DNA of 64,000 nucleotides from Saccharofermentans sp. (lineage in GTDB: Bacteria; Bacillota; Clostridia; Saccharofermentanales; Saccharofermentanaceae). Under the pieces are notes generated by a model. The model was not told the DNA's origin and did not search any database. It was given only the letters and a program-made list of their open reading frames with translations. The stretch spans positions 1-64,000 of the forward strand of contig JAEFBA010000003.1 of assembly GCA_016292145.1 (NCBI GenBank), written 5' to 3'. Within the stretch, counting starts at the first letter, position 1. Each line of letters starts with the position of its first letter. The position numbers and the translations under genes are program-made. Positions 1 to 9,362 of the stretch are shown one piece after another.

Positions 1-3000
1 ACAAGGCTGAAGACCGCCAGATGTTTAAAGACACGATGGAAGCGATCGGCCAGCCCTGCATTCCTTCAAAGGTCGTAACGACAGTGGAAGATGCTCTCGC
101 ATTTGCAGATGAGATCGGTTACCCGGTTATCGTAAGACCTGCCTTCACATTGGGAGGCACAGGCGGCGGTATCGCAAAAGACAAGGATGAGCTCCACGAG
201 ATCGCAAGAAATGGTCTTGCCCTGTCGCCTATTACACAGATATTAGTTGAGCGCGGTATCGCAGGCTGGAAAGAGATCGAGTTCGAAGTAATTAGAGATA
301 AGGACGGCAACGTCATCACGGTCTGCTCGATGGAGAACTTAGACCCCGTCGGCGTTCATACGGGTGACTCTATCGTTATCGCTCCTGCAGTAACTCTCTC
401 AGACAAAGAATATCAGATGTTAAGAACAGCATCTCTTAACATCATCGAAGCATTGGGCGTTGAAGGCGGCTGTAACTGCCAGTTCGCGCTTAATCCGAAC
501 TCATTCGAGTATGCGGTAATCGAGGTTAACCCGAGAGTCTCAAGATCATCGGCTCTCGCATCGAAGGCAACAGGTTATCCTATCGCAAAGGTTGCTACAA
601 AGATCGCTATAGGCTACAGGCTCCACGAGATCGTAAATGCCGTAACAGGCCACACTTATGCTGCTTTCGAGCCTGCATTGGATTACGTTGCAGTTAAGTA
701 TCCGAAGTGGCCTTTCGACAAGTTCGTATACGCAAAGAGAAATCTCGGCACACAGATGAAGGCGACAGGCGAAGTCATGGCGATCTCCGACTCGTTTGAG
801 AGCGCGCTCATGAAGGCCGTAAGAGGCGCAGAGATCTCAGCTGATACACTCCACCTGAAGAAGATGGAGGAAGTCGCAGACGAAGACCTTATGGAGCGCT
901 GCGTTACGCCTACAGACGAGAGACTCTTCTATGTTGCTGAGGCTATCAGAAGAGGTGTAGAGATCGAGAAGATCAACGCTGAGACCAAGATCGACATGTG
1001 GTTCCTCTCAAAGATCAGGAACCTCGTCGAATTCGAAAAGAATATCGCAGGAAGAGACATTTCTTTCGATGAATACGTAAAGGCAAAGAAATTAGGCTTT
1101 ACTGACAAGGCGATCGCAAGGATCACAGGCAAGCCCGTTACATATGAACTCAAGCCTACATTCAAGATGGTTGATACATGCGCAGGCGAGTTCGAAGCGC
1201 ACACACCTTACTTCTATGCAACATTCAACAGACCTGAAGAGGGCGGTGAGAATGAAGCTGATTTTGAGAAGGCAGGCGACAAGGACAAGCAGACAGTAAT
1301 CGTATTCGGTTCAGGCCCGATCCGTATCGGTCAGGGTATCGAGTTCGACTATGCCGCAGTTCACTGCGTACACGCGCTCCGCAACTTAGGCTACAGGGTA
1401 GTTATCGTAAACAACAACCCTGAGACTGTATCCACTGACTTCGATACAGGCGACAGACTTTATTTCGAGCCTCTGACACCTGAAGACGTAATGAACATCG
1501 TCCATCAGGAAAAGCCGTTCGGCGTTGTAGTCGCATTCGGCGGCCAGACAGCTATCAAGCTCACGAAAACCTTATCCGAGAACAACATCAACATCATCGG
1601 TACATCTGCTGATTCCATCGATATGGCAGAAGACCGTGAGAGATTCGATGAGCTCTTGGAGCGCCTCGGAATCGCAAGACCTAAGGGCTTCTCCGTCCTC
1701 ACACTCGAGGAAGCACTCAAGGCTGCAAACACACTTGAATACCCTGTACTCTTAAGACCTTCTTATGTCCTGGGCGGTCAGAACATGATCATTGCCTTCA
1801 ATGACGAAGACGTTAATGAGTACATGAGGATCATCTTAGCTCAGGGCATCGAAAACCCTGTCCTCATCGACAAGTACATTCAGGGTAAGGAGATCGAAGT
1901 AGACGCTATCTACGACGGCAAGGATGTCCTTATCCCCGGACTTATGGAACACGTTGAGCGTGCGGGAATCCACTCCGGTGACTCGATCGCTATGTATCCT
2001 GCAAAGCATATCTACGACGATATGTATAAAAAGCTTGCAGATACAACGATCGCTCTCTGCGACGGCCTTAAGTCAACAGGTATCGTAAATATCCAGTACA
2101 TCGTAAAGGACAACAGGATCTATGTAATCGAGGTCAACCCGAGAGCATCAAGAACAGTTCCTTACATGAGCAAGGTTACGGGCATTCCGATGGTAGACGT
2201 TGCCATTGAAGTAAGCCTCGGCACACCGCTTGCAGATATGGACTACGGCACAGGATTCTACAGACAGTCACCTTATACCGCAGTTAAGGTTCCTGTATTC
2301 TCATTCGAGAAGCTCACTGACGTTGATACACAGTTAGGACCTGAGATGAAGTCCACCGGTGAGGTATTAGGCGTCGGCAGAAACCTCTCTGAAGCACTCT
2401 ACAAAGGCCTTGTAGCAGCAGGCTACAAGATGTATAAGCGCGGCGGCGTATTCATCACGGTAAGGAATTCCGACAAGATGGAGATCGTAGAGATCGCAAA
2501 GAAGTTCGATTCGATGGGCTTCAAGCTCTATGCAACTCACGGTACGGCAGAGGCATTAAGACAGGCCGGAATGGAAGTTACGGCAGTATCCAAGATCCAC
2601 GAGTCTGATGAGAACAACACCATGACGCTTCTTGAGAGCGGCAAGATCAATTACATCATCTCGACATCTGCAAAGGGAAGACTCCCTGCAAGAGACTCCG
2701 TTAAGCTCAGAAGAAGAGCAGTCATGCTCGGCATCCCCTGCCTTACGGCTGTCGATACCGCAGATGCTCTTGCAGACTCTCTGATGAGCCACTTCTCCGA
2801 GATCAACACAGAGCTCGTAGACATCAACAACATGCGTGACAAGAGAAGGAAGATCAACTTCACGAAGATGCAGGGATGCGGCAACGATTATATCTACATC
2901 GACTGCATGGAGAACATGGTATCTTCACCTGAATCACTCTCTGTCTATATGAGTGACAGACACTTCGGTGTAGGCGGTGACGGCATCGTCCTCATCGCTC

Positions 3001-3689
3001 CCTCCAAGGTTGCTGACTGCCGCATGATAATGTTCAACCTGGACGGCTCTGAAGGCATGATGTGCGGCAATGCTATAAGATGCGTTGCAAAGTACATGTA
3101 CGATGAGCGCGGCCACAAGAAGAGACACATGAAGATCGAGACCAAGAGCGGCATCAAGACTTTAGAGCTCATGACATCAGGCGGTGTCGTAGTAAGAGTT
3201 AAAGTTGACATGGGCAAGGCAGAACTCAATCCGCCGAAGATCCCGTGCACGCTCCCCGGCGATACTGCGATCAACGTCCCTGTAAATATAGACGGCGATC
3301 AATATAACATTACGGCAGTATCCATGGGCAATCCTCATGCTGTTGTATTCACTGACCGTGTTGATGTTCTGGATCTTAATACCATCGGTCCCAAGTTCGA
3401 ATACTCGACGGATATCTTCCCCGAGAGAGTCAACACCGAGTTCGTCAAAGTCATCGACGAGCATACACTCAAGATGAGAGTATGGGAGAGAGGCTCAGGC
3501 GAGACTATGGCCTGTGGTACCGGTGCCTGCGCAACAGTCGTTGCAGCATGTGAGAACGGCTTCTGCAAGAAGAACGAAGACATCAGGGTCATCCTTAAGG
3601 GCGGAGATCTCATCATCAGATACACAGACGATGCAGTATTCATGACGGGTAACTGCGACAAGGTCTTCGAAGGATCCATGGAGGTCTGA
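1..3689 (+). CDS. carB-dapF: Carbamoyl-phosphate synthase large subunit fused to diaminopimelate epimerase (5' end cut by window)
   Basis: The frame is open from the left edge, so the CarB N-terminus is missing; about the first 120 residues of a roughly 1070-residue family are lost. The CarB part makes carbamoyl phosphate from ammonia, bicarbonate and two ATP for pyrimidine and arginine synthesis. Both ATP-grasp halves are visible (EVNPR motifs in each), followed by an MGS-like allosteric domain ending near base 2830. With no stop codon, a complete 285-residue DapF follows from the in-frame Met codon at 2832. It has the GCGNDY start motif, the first catalytic Cys in MCGNAIRC and the second in ACGTGACA. 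DapF converts LL- to meso-diaminopimelate for lysine and peptidoglycan. No ribosome site is evident before 2832, so one fused polypeptide is the simplest reading. The stop overlaps the next start by one base. Confidence 0.93.
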   Translation, partial: KAEDRQMFKDTMEAIGQPCIPSKVVTTVEDALAFADEIGYPVIVRPAFTLGGTGGGIAKDKDELHEIARNGLALSPITQILVERGIAGWKEIEFEVIRDKDGNVITVCSMENLDPVGVHTGDSIVIAPAVTLSDKEYQMLRTASLNIIEALGVEGGCNCQFALNPNSFEYAVIEVNPRVSRSSALASKATGYPIAKVATKIAIGYRLHEIVNAVTGHTYAAFEPALDYVAVKYPKWPFDKFVYAKRNLGTQMKATGEVMAISDSFESALMKAVRGAEISADTLHLKKMEEVADEDLMERCVTPTDERLFYVAEAIRRGVEIEKINAETKIDMWFLSKIRNLVEFEKNIAGRDISFDEYVKAKKLGFTDKAIARITGKPVTYELKPTFKMVDTCAGEFEAHTPYFYATFNRPEEGGENEADFEKAGDKDKQTVIVFGSGPIRIGQGIEFDYAAVHCVHALRNLGYRVVIVNNNPETVSTDFDTGDRLYFEPLTPEDVMNIVHQEKPFGVVVAFGGQTAIKLTKTLSENNINIIGTSADSIDMAEDRERFDELLERLGIARPKGFSVLTLEEALKAANTLEYPVLLRPSYVLGGQNMIIAFNDEDVNEYMRIILAQGIENPVLIDKYIQGKEIEVDAIYDGKDVLIPGLMEHVERAGIHSGDSIAMYPAKHIYDDMYKKLADTTIALCDGLKSTGIVNIQYIVKDNRIYVIEVNPRASRTVPYMSKVTGIPMVDVAIEVSLGTPLADMDYGTGFYRQSPYTAVKVPVFSFEKLTDVDTQLGPEMKSTGEVLGVGRNLSEALYKGLVAAGYKMYKRGGVFITVRNSDKMEIVEIAKKFDSMGFKLYATHGTAEALRQAGMEVTAVSKIHESDENNTMTLLESGKINYIISTSAKGRLPARDSVKLRRRAVMLGIPCLTAVDTADALADSLMSHFSEINTELVDINNMRDKRRKINFTKMQGCGNDYIYIDCMENMVSSPESLSVYMSDRHFGVGGDGIVLIAPSKVADCRMIMFNLDGSEGMMCGNAIRCVAKYMYDERGHKKRHMKIETKSGIKTLELMTSGGVVVRVKVDMGKAELNPPKIPCTLPGDTAINVPVNIDGDQYNITAVSMGNPHAVVFTDRVDVLDLNTIGPKFEYSTDIFPERVNTEFVKVIDEHTLKMRVWERGSGETMACGTGACATVVAACENGFCKKNEDIRVILKGGDLIIRYTDDAVFMTGNCDKVFEGSMEV

Positions 3690-4351
3690 TGACTAAGACA
3701 GAGAGATCCTTTAAAGCAGCGATTTTCGATATGGACGGACTGATCCTTGATTCAGAAAGGACAGTCCTTTCCATTTGGGAACAGATCGGCTCCAGGTACG
3801 GTTTTGCAGGTATCCGCGATTACGGAATAAGCGTTATCGGAAAGAATAAGAAGGCTACCGTTGATGAATTCAGGAGAAGATACGGTGAGCCCGGAGAACC
3901 TTATGAGCGGGAGCTCAGAGCAATTTACAACGATCTGGCGGCTCAGGGCAAGGTGCCGTTAAAGCCTCATACGATAGAACTTTTGAGTGCGATGAAGAAT
4001 GCCGGCATGAAGACCGCGATCGCATCGTCTTCCACCAGGGAGGAAGTGACTTCGCAGATGGAAGTGCTCGGTGCTCTTCCCTTTTTCGATGCCTGTGTAT
4101 GCGGCGACCAGGTCACTAAGTCCAAGCCTGATCCGGAGATATTCCTCCTGGCATGTGATGCCCTGGGTGTAAAGCCTGAAGAAGGCGTGGGACTTGAAGA
4201 TTCATTCAACGGAGTAAGGTCATGCAGGGCATCAGGCCTTTATACCATAATGGTTCCTGACATCATTCAGCCCGATGATGAGATGAAGAGCTTAGCAGAC
4301 GTTATCCTTCCGTCGTTAAAGGACGTTCAGGACTTCTTAAATCTCAGGTAA
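3689..4351 (+). CDS. HAD superfamily phosphatase/phosphomutase, beta-phosphoglucomutase-like
   Basis: A 220-residue HAD hydrolase. The nucleophile and acid/base pair are D14 and D16 in the FDMDG motif; the motif II Ser lies in IASSSTREE, the motif III Lys in KSKPDPEIF, and the acidic loop in GLEDSFNG. A helical cap lies between motifs I and II, as in the PGMB-like subgroup that acts on small phosphorylated sugars. The substrate cannot be read from sequence. The start ATG overlaps the carB-dapF stop (TGATG), which implies translational coupling. Its 3' end overlaps the convergent DMT transporter gene by 25 bases. Confidence 0.9.
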   Translation: MTKTERSFKAAIFDMDGLILDSERTVLSIWEQIGSRYGFAGIRDYGISVIGKNKKATVDEFRRRYGEPGEPYERELRAIYNDLAAQGKVPLKPHTIELLSAMKNAGMKTAIASSSTREEVTSQMEVLGALPFFDACVCGDQVTKSKPDPEIFLLACDALGVKPEEGVGLEDSFNGVRSCRASGLYTIMVPDIIQPDDEMKSLADVILPSLKDVQDFLNLR

Positions 4352-5244
4352 TTGTTGTTGTAAAGATAGTTCATGACGGATGCGCCGATGATTATCGCGT
4401 ATCCTATGATGCTTAAGAAATCAGGGACCTCGCTCAAGAAGATAAGACCGAGCAGAGCCGTAAAGATTACGGTCGAATAGTCGTAGATAGATATCTCCTT
4501 TGCAGGGCACGCGGCATAAGCGGATGTGATGAATATCTGGCCGAAGCATGCAGCAACGCCCGTCATGCAGCAGTAGAAGAACTGGAGACCCGTGATAGGC
4601 CGGTATGTGAATATGATGAACGGTATCAATGCTATGCACGAGAACGTCGAAAAGAACGCGACTACGACGATGCCGCGCTCACCTTTGATCGTGGCCTTGC
4701 GCAGGAACGCGTAGGCGATTCCGGCACAGATACCGCCGATAAGAGCGATAACAAGAGGGAAGACCGAATCGCCGCTTATGCCTAAGTTTCCGAAGATAAA
4801 AGACGGTTTTACGACGAATACCGCGCCTGCTATGGCGGTCAGGATAGCTGCCCACTGGAAGCCGTCAGCAGCTTCCTTAAGAACGATGATGGAAGTAAGC
4901 ATCGCAAAGAACGGAGAGAGCTTGTTGAGCATCATGGCATCGGACATGTTGGCAGTCGAAATCGCGTAGAAATTCGCAAGAACGCCTATCGTGCCGAAGC
5001 CCGCGCGCATGAAGAGGTACGGCAGGGTCTGCTTTTTTATCTTGAACTTCTCGGGAGACCTCGCGAGGATGATATAAGACATTACGATAGCTACAAGGTT
5101 CCTGAAGAAAGCTTTCTGGAATACGGGCATATCTCCTGCAAGGTTGATGAACAGAGCCATGCATGCAAAAGAGAATGACGACAGAAGAAGGTATACGATC
5201 CCTCTCTTCCTTGGTGATAATCTGTTAAGAAATCTAATAGTCAC
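4327..5244 (-). CDS. EamA/DMT-superfamily transporter
   Basis: A polytopic membrane protein with about ten hydrophobic helices in two EamA-like halves of roughly 140 residues each, typical of drug/metabolite transporters. These move metabolites or amino acids across the cytoplasmic membrane; the substrate is unknown. I chose the GTG at 5242-5244, followed by the cytoplasmic TIRFLNRLSPRKRG stretch. The longer frame from a TTG at 5313 adds 23 residues without a good ribosome site and would overlap the divergent promoter region. The stop lies inside the 3' end of the convergent HAD gene. The start remains uncertain. Confidence 0.85.
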   Translation of the reverse strand: MTIRFLNRLSPRKRGIVYLLLSSFSFACMALFINLAGDMPVFQKAFFRNLVAIVMSYIILARSPEKFKIKKQTLPYLFMRAGFGTIGVLANFYAISTANMSDAMMLNKLSPFFAMLTSIIVLKEAADGFQWAAILTAIAGAVFVVKPSFIFGNLGISGDSVFPLVIALIGGICAGIAYAFLRKATIKGERGIVVVAFFSTFSCIALIPFIIFTYRPITGLQFFYCCMTGVAACFGQIFITSAYAACPAKEISIYDYSTVIFTALLGLIFLSEVPDFLSIIGYAIIIGASVMNYLYNNNYLRFKKS

Positions 5245-5332
5245 GGGCCGTTCTCTTTTCGAAATCTTCAGCAATAAAAATAAAACAAGAAAGCACTGTT
5301 GTCTATAAGACAAGGCTTGTTCAATTCATAGA

Positions 5333-5361
5333 TTGACACACCTCTTAACCCTCAATACAAT
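5333..5361 (+). promoter_or_regulatory. Sigma-A-type promoter for the 5.4 kb operon
   Basis: TTGACA at 5333-5338, a 17-base spacer and TACAAT at 5356-5361, placing the start of transcription near 5368. An AGAGGT ribosome site precedes the ATG at 5401. This probably drives the oxidoreductase, QueT-like, methyltransferase and CmpB-like genes. Confidence 0.7.
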
Positions 5362-5400
5362 TAGGGAGTTGCTTAAATATTATAATTTAGAGGTCGATAT

Positions 5401-6360
5401 ATGCTTAGAGTCGGTATATTAGGTTGCGGAGTGATCGCTGCCAAGATCTGTGACAGCCTTAAGGGCAACAGAAAGGTCAGGATCGAAGGTGTCGCTTCAA
5501 GAGAAAGAGCGAAGGCAAAGAAGTTTGCCGCTTCGCACTGCCCTGATGCAAAGGTGTTTACCGGTTATGAGAAGCTCGCCAAGTCTCCCGATATCGATCT
5601 TATCTATATTGCGACCCCCAACACTTATCACTACGAACACGCGATAATGTGCATCAAGGAATATAAGAATGTCCTTATCGAGAAGCCTTTTGCAATGAGC
5701 AGGGCCGAAGCCGACAGCATCTTCTTCGAAGCCAAGAACAGAGGCGTTTTTGTCGCAGAAGCCATGTGGACATCTTATCTGCCGCTCCACAAGAAGGCTC
5801 TTGAATGGATCGAGAAGGGCAGGATCGGACAGATCAAGTATGTAACCGCTAACCTCGGATACGACATTGAGAATGTTCCGAGACTTAACAGCACGGTATT
5901 GGGCGGCGGAAGCTACCTGGACCTCGGTGTATATACAACGAACTTCGCGCTCTCTTTTATGGGTGATGACATTAAGGTATCCAGAGTCTTTGCGAGGAAA
6001 GATTCATCCGGTATCGACCGCGATACGACGTATTCCATGGAGACAGATGACGGTGCCATCCTCGGCAACTTCTATGTTACGATGTGCGCCAACACCGACA
6101 AGGACGGCGTAGTTATAGGTGAGAGAGGCAAGATCAGATTTACCAACATCAACAATTACAGGAAGATCACTCTTTATTCGGCAGATGATGTGATGCTGGA
6201 TGAAGCAGAAGCAGACAAGAATTACTTAAAGGGGTATGTATACGAATTCGAATCCTGCGCAAATGCCATTTCGAAGGGACTTATCCAGGCACCTGAGATG
6301 CCGTGGAGCAGGACTGTCAGGATATGCCAGATAAACGATACGATTCGTTCAATGATGTGA
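5401..6360 (+). CDS. Gfo/Idh/MocA-family NAD(P)-dependent oxidoreductase
   Basis: A 319-residue cytoplasmic dehydrogenase. The N-terminal Rossmann fold shows the dinucleotide loop GILGCGVIA, and the family EKPFA motif follows near residue 97, whose Lys takes part in catalysis in characterised members. The C-terminal half is the alpha/beta substrate domain with a GGGSYLDLGVYT segment. Such enzymes oxidise or reduce sugars, inositols or related polyols, or dihydrodiols; the substrate is not evident. First gene after a strong promoter; its stop lies 2 bases before the QueT-like start, so the two are cotranscribed. Confidence 0.9.
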   Translation: MLRVGILGCGVIAAKICDSLKGNRKVRIEGVASRERAKAKKFAASHCPDAKVFTGYEKLAKSPDIDLIYIATPNTYHYEHAIMCIKEYKNVLIEKPFAMSRAEADSIFFEAKNRGVFVAEAMWTSYLPLHKKALEWIEKGRIGQIKYVTANLGYDIENVPRLNSTVLGGGSYLDLGVYTTNFALSFMGDDIKVSRVFARKDSSGIDRDTTYSMETDDGAILGNFYVTMCANTDKDGVVIGERGKIRFTNINNYRKITLYSADDVMLDEAEADKNYLKGYVYEFESCANAISKGLIQAPEMPWSRTVRICQINDTIRSMM

Positions 6361-6362
6361 TT

Positions 6363-6890
6363 ATGACGGACAATATTTCAAGACAGGCAAAGAACAGAAA
6401 GCTCATAAGATTTATCGTCTTCAACGGTATCGTTGCAGCGCTCTATGTGGTGCTCACGTATTTCCTTGCGCCTATCTCATACGGACCGATCCAGGCGAGG
6501 ATCTCTGAGGTCATGACGGTATTCCCGGTCTTCTCATGGGGCATGATCCCCGGTGTTACTTTGGGATGCCTTATCTCGAACCTCTTAAATCCCGACAATC
6601 TGGGTCCTGTCGATATCATCGGAGGTACACTGGCTACGCTTCTTGCAGGCTATCTGTCTTATCTCATCGGCAGGAAGAACAAGTGGCTCGGCATCATCCC
6701 GCCGGTTGTCTGCAACGGACTTATCGTCGGAGGATATCTTCCGTTCCTTTTGTTTGACACCGTAACATGGCAGGAAGTCGTTCTCACCATGCTCTCTGTA
6801 GCAGGCGGCGAAGCTGCCGTTTTAGTAGTATTGGGACTGCCGCTCGTAGCAGTTATCGAAAAGACAGGATTAAAGAGTAAATTACCATGA
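6363..6890 (+). CDS. queT: QueT-family ECF transporter S component (queuosine precursor uptake)
   Basis: A 175-residue membrane protein with about five to six hydrophobic helices. The conserved segments around QARISEVMTVFPVF, NLLNPDNLGPVDIIGGTLATL and NGLIVGGYLPFL match the QueT (formerly DUF988) family, substrate-binding subunits of energy-coupling-factor importers thought to bring in preQ0, preQ1 or queuine. The shared EcfA/A'/T module is not in this window. I use the ATG at 6363, just after the upstream stop, instead of an in-frame ATG 60 bases earlier inside the oxidoreductase gene. No preQ1 riboswitch could fit here because the gene is internal to an operon. It overlaps the next gene by 4 bases. 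Confidence 0.85.
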   Translation: MTDNISRQAKNRKLIRFIVFNGIVAALYVVLTYFLAPISYGPIQARISEVMTVFPVFSWGMIPGVTLGCLISNLLNPDNLGPVDIIGGTLATLLAGYLSYLIGRKNKWLGIIPPVVCNGLIVGGYLPFLLFDTVTWQEVVLTMLSVAGGEAAVLVVLGLPLVAVIEKTGLKSKLP

Positions 6891-7498
6891 CACAATATTT
6901 TGACCCCAATCCGACAACTCCTTCAGACCGTAAAGTGATCCCCTACAGAATGAACGGGATCAACTTCGAATTCTCAACGGATTCATCGGTCTTCTCGAGG
7001 AAGGAAGTTGACTTCGGAACAAACCTTTTGATCGATACCATCGTTAAGGACATCAAGTCCAGAGGTCCTAAGATGGAACGCTTTGTAGACCTGGGATGCG
7101 GCGTCGGAATCGTCGGCATCGTTATAAAGTCATGCTTTATGGCTTTCGATGTAACGGGCGTCGACATCAATTCAAGAGCGGTTGCTCTCGCCCGCGAGAA
7201 CGCGATCAACAACGGCGTAAACTGCAGATTTATGTCGAGCGACATCCTCTTCGGCGTAAGGGACGAGCGCTTCGATATCGTTGCGACAAATCCCCCTGTA
7301 AGAGCCGGCAAGAAGACTGTGTTTGGCTTCTACGAGCAGGCCTTTGAGGTCCTTAATCCGGGCGGATATCTTTATGTCGTCCTGCAGCGCAAGCAGGGCG
7401 CGCCTTCAACTATGGATAAGATGAAAGAGCTCTTCGGCAATTGCGAGACGCTTGCAATAGACGGCGGATACAGAGTTATGAGGTCCCGAAAAGAATGA
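6887..7498 (+). CDS. Class I SAM-dependent methyltransferase, RsmC/YbxB-like
   Basis: A 203-residue methyltransferase. The SAM-binding loop is DLGCGVGIVGI near residues 66-76, an acidic ribose contact (DIN) follows, and the NPPVRAG motif is the catalytic loop typical of N-methyltransferases of the RsmC type, which modify guanine in 16S rRNA. The single-domain length fits the YbxB-like Firmicutes form, not the two-domain E. coli RsmC. The exact RNA target is inferred. Start and stop overlap both neighbours by 4 bases (ATGA), so it is translationally coupled within the operon. Confidence 0.85.
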   Translation: MTQYFDPNPTTPSDRKVIPYRMNGINFEFSTDSSVFSRKEVDFGTNLLIDTIVKDIKSRGPKMERFVDLGCGVGIVGIVIKSCFMAFDVTGVDINSRAVALARENAINNGVNCRFMSSDILFGVRDERFDIVATNPPVRAGKKTVFGFYEQAFEVLNPGGYLYVVLQRKQGAPSTMDKMKELFGNCETLAIDGGYRVMRSRKE

Positions 7499-8469
7499 GC
7501 TTCTTACCGTATCCGTTTATAGATTCCTACATGATGTTCTTCATCTACAGCTTTGTCGGCTGGGTAATCGAAGTCATCTACTACGGGATCACCGAGGGTA
7601 AATTCATCAACAGAGGCTTTCTGGCAGGCCCCTTATGTCCTGTTTACGGACTGGGCTTTTATGCCGCTATCTGGATATTCGAACCCTTGAGCAATAACTT
7701 CTTCATCATATTCTTCGGCATGGCTGCCGCATGTACGATAGTTGAGCTCATTGCCGGCGTTATCCTCTATCACGTATTCCATATGCGCTGGTGGGATTAT
7801 TCGGAATACAAGCTCAACTTCAGAGGTTATATCTGCTTAAGGTTCTATATCTACTGGGGTATTGCGGCTTCGCTCGGCATCTATGTCCTGCATCCGCTCG
7901 TAAAGCATTTAATTGCCCATATCAATTATCCCGTGAGGATCGGCGTTCTCGCCTTCTTTACCCTGGTTCTCGTTACTGACATTGTTACCACCATCATTAC
8001 GATCGCGGGCTTCAAGAAAAAGTTCGAAGCAATGGAAAAGGTCGTATCCGGCACGAAGGTCGTATCAGATCTCATCGGTTCGCAGATATATGGCGCGGTC
8101 GACACTGTTGTAACAGTATCCGAACCTACCAGAAATCACTACGAGCAGTACAGAAAGCTGATCGACGAGAACCGCCGCCAGGAAAGGGAACTTGCTGCCC
8201 AGCACAGGGCTGAGGAAAAGGCTTTTGCGAACCAGTTCACCGAAGCCGAGAAGGAGAGCCTGAGGCTCGCCAAGGCGCAGGCTGCAAATACCGTAGGTTC
8301 TCTCATAAGTTCATTCAAAAAGAACGAGAAACGTCTCGTAAACGTTGTTATGGTGAGATCAAGTGATGCCGGTGCCGCAGTGATGAGATTCATCAAGAAG
8401 AGAACGGAAAGCGGCAGCGACGAGATTTTCGAGATCGACGAAGAAGAACAGACTTTGAAAAAAGAGTAA
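7495..8469 (+). CDS. CmpB-like putative ABC-transporter-type membrane protein
   Basis: A 324-residue protein. The first 180 residues hold about five hydrophobic helices with the family opening segment (MMFFIYSFVGWVIEVIYY, then GFLAGPLCPVYGLG). This matches the ABC_trans_CmpB family common in Clostridia, whose function is not established. The last 110 residues are charged and probably coiled-coil (runs of RQERELAAQ and AEKESLRLAKAQ), so a cytoplasmic tail is likely. The ATG at 7495 overlaps the methyltransferase stop; a start 54 bases earlier would lie inside that gene. A promoter for the next gene lies in its last codons. Confidence 0.8.
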   Translation: MSFLPYPFIDSYMMFFIYSFVGWVIEVIYYGITEGKFINRGFLAGPLCPVYGLGFYAAIWIFEPLSNNFFIIFFGMAAACTIVELIAGVILYHVFHMRWWDYSEYKLNFRGYICLRFYIYWGIAASLGIYVLHPLVKHLIAHINYPVRIGVLAFFTLVLVTDIVTTIITIAGFKKKFEAMEKVVSGTKVVSDLIGSQIYGAVDTVVTVSEPTRNHYEQYRKLIDENRRQERELAAQHRAEEKAFANQFTEAEKESLRLAKAQAANTVGSLISSFKKNEKRLVNVVMVRSSDAGAAVMRFIKKRTESGSDEIFEIDEEEQTLKKE

Positions 8470-8483
8470 GCGTTAACTATAAT
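8455..8483 (+). promoter_or_regulatory. Promoter for the Mrp/Nbp35 gene
   Basis: TTGAAA at 8455-8460, a 17-base spacer and TATAAT at 8478-8483, overlapping the end of the upstream reading frame. An AAGGAGG ribosome site precedes the ATG at 8514. Confidence 0.65.
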
Positions 8484-8513
8484 AGGCGCGTCAAAATATA
8501 AGGAGGACATATT

Positions 8514-9362
8514 ATGTCATCAGCATGTGATACTTGCCCGTCAAAGAACGGCTGCACATCGCAGGATTCCTGCCCGTCAGCAAACGGGATCCAGAAGGAT
8601 CCTCTTGCTAAAGGATCATCCATCAAGACCGTTATCGGTGTTGCAAGCGGCAAGGGCGGCGTAGGCAAGTCATTCGTTACATCAGTTCTCGCAGTACAGC
8701 TTGCGAGAAAAGGCTATAGAGTAGGCATCATGGATGCCGACATCACGGGTCCTTCGATCCCGCAGTCCTTTGGTCTTACAGAGAATTTAAGAGGTACTGA
8801 CGACCAGCTCATCGTTCCTGCAGAGACAAAGACAGGGATCAAGGCTGTCAGCGTCAACCTCGTGCTCGAGAACAAGGAAGCTCCGGTTATCTGGAGAGGC
8901 CCTGTCCTTTCATCGCTCCTCAAGCAGTTCTGGGGCCAGACAAACTGGGAGACATTAGACGTTCTCCTCATCGACATGCCTCCGGGAACAGGCGATGTTC
9001 CGCTCACAGTATTCCAGTCCATGCCTGTAGACGGCATAATCCTTGTCGCAACGAGCCAGGATCTTGTTTCCATGATCGTCAACAAGGCAAGAAACATGGC
9101 TTCCATGATGAAGGTCCCTGTTCTTGGTATGGTCGAAAACATGAGCTATATCAAGTGCCCTCACTGCGGTGATGAGATCAGGCTCTACGGCGACGGCTCC
9201 ACTATCGAGAAGTCCGCTTCTGAGATCGGTGCAAAGGTTACGGATAAGCTTCCTTTAGATCCTGAAGTTACTAAGCTCGTCGACTCAGGCAACGCAGAGA
9301 AGGTCAGCCCTGATCTTTTGTCCGGTACTGTCGACCTGATCGCAGAACTCATCGAGAAGTGA
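8514..9362 (+). CDS. mrp: Mrp/Nbp35-family P-loop ATPase, iron-sulfur cluster carrier
   Basis: A 282-residue cytoplasmic ATPase. The deviant Walker A ASGKGGVGKS begins near residue 43, the Walker B-like segment is LLIDMPPGTGD, and a CPHCG pair near residue 214 is the cluster-bridging CXXC of the Mrp/ApbC family. The N-terminus carries four extra cysteines (C5, C8, C14, C20), recalling the N-terminal ferredoxin-like cluster of Nbp35. The family loads and transfers [4Fe-4S] clusters; the client enzymes are unknown. It has its own promoter and a strong AAGGAGG site and overlaps the following lipoprotein gene by 4 bases. Confidence 0.93.
   Translation: MSSACDTCPSKNGCTSQDSCPSANGIQKDPLAKGSSIKTVIGVASGKGGVGKSFVTSVLAVQLARKGYRVGIMDADITGPSIPQSFGLTENLRGTDDQLIVPAETKTGIKAVSVNLVLENKEAPVIWRGPVLSSLLKQFWGQTNWETLDVLLIDMPPGTGDVPLTVFQSMPVDGIILVATSQDLVSMIVNKARNMASMMKVPVLGMVENMSYIKCPHCGDEIRLYGDGSTIEKSASEIGAKVTDKLPLDPEVTKLVDSGNAEKVSPDLLSGTVDLIAELIEK

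Noticed and set aside
2832-3689. A separate dapF gene starting at the internal ATG
   Set aside because: No ribosome site precedes it and there is no stop between it and carB; kept as an alternative but not preferred.
6303-6362. A preQ1 riboswitch before the QueT-like gene
   Set aside because: The gene starts 2 bases after the previous stop inside an operon; no room for a leader.
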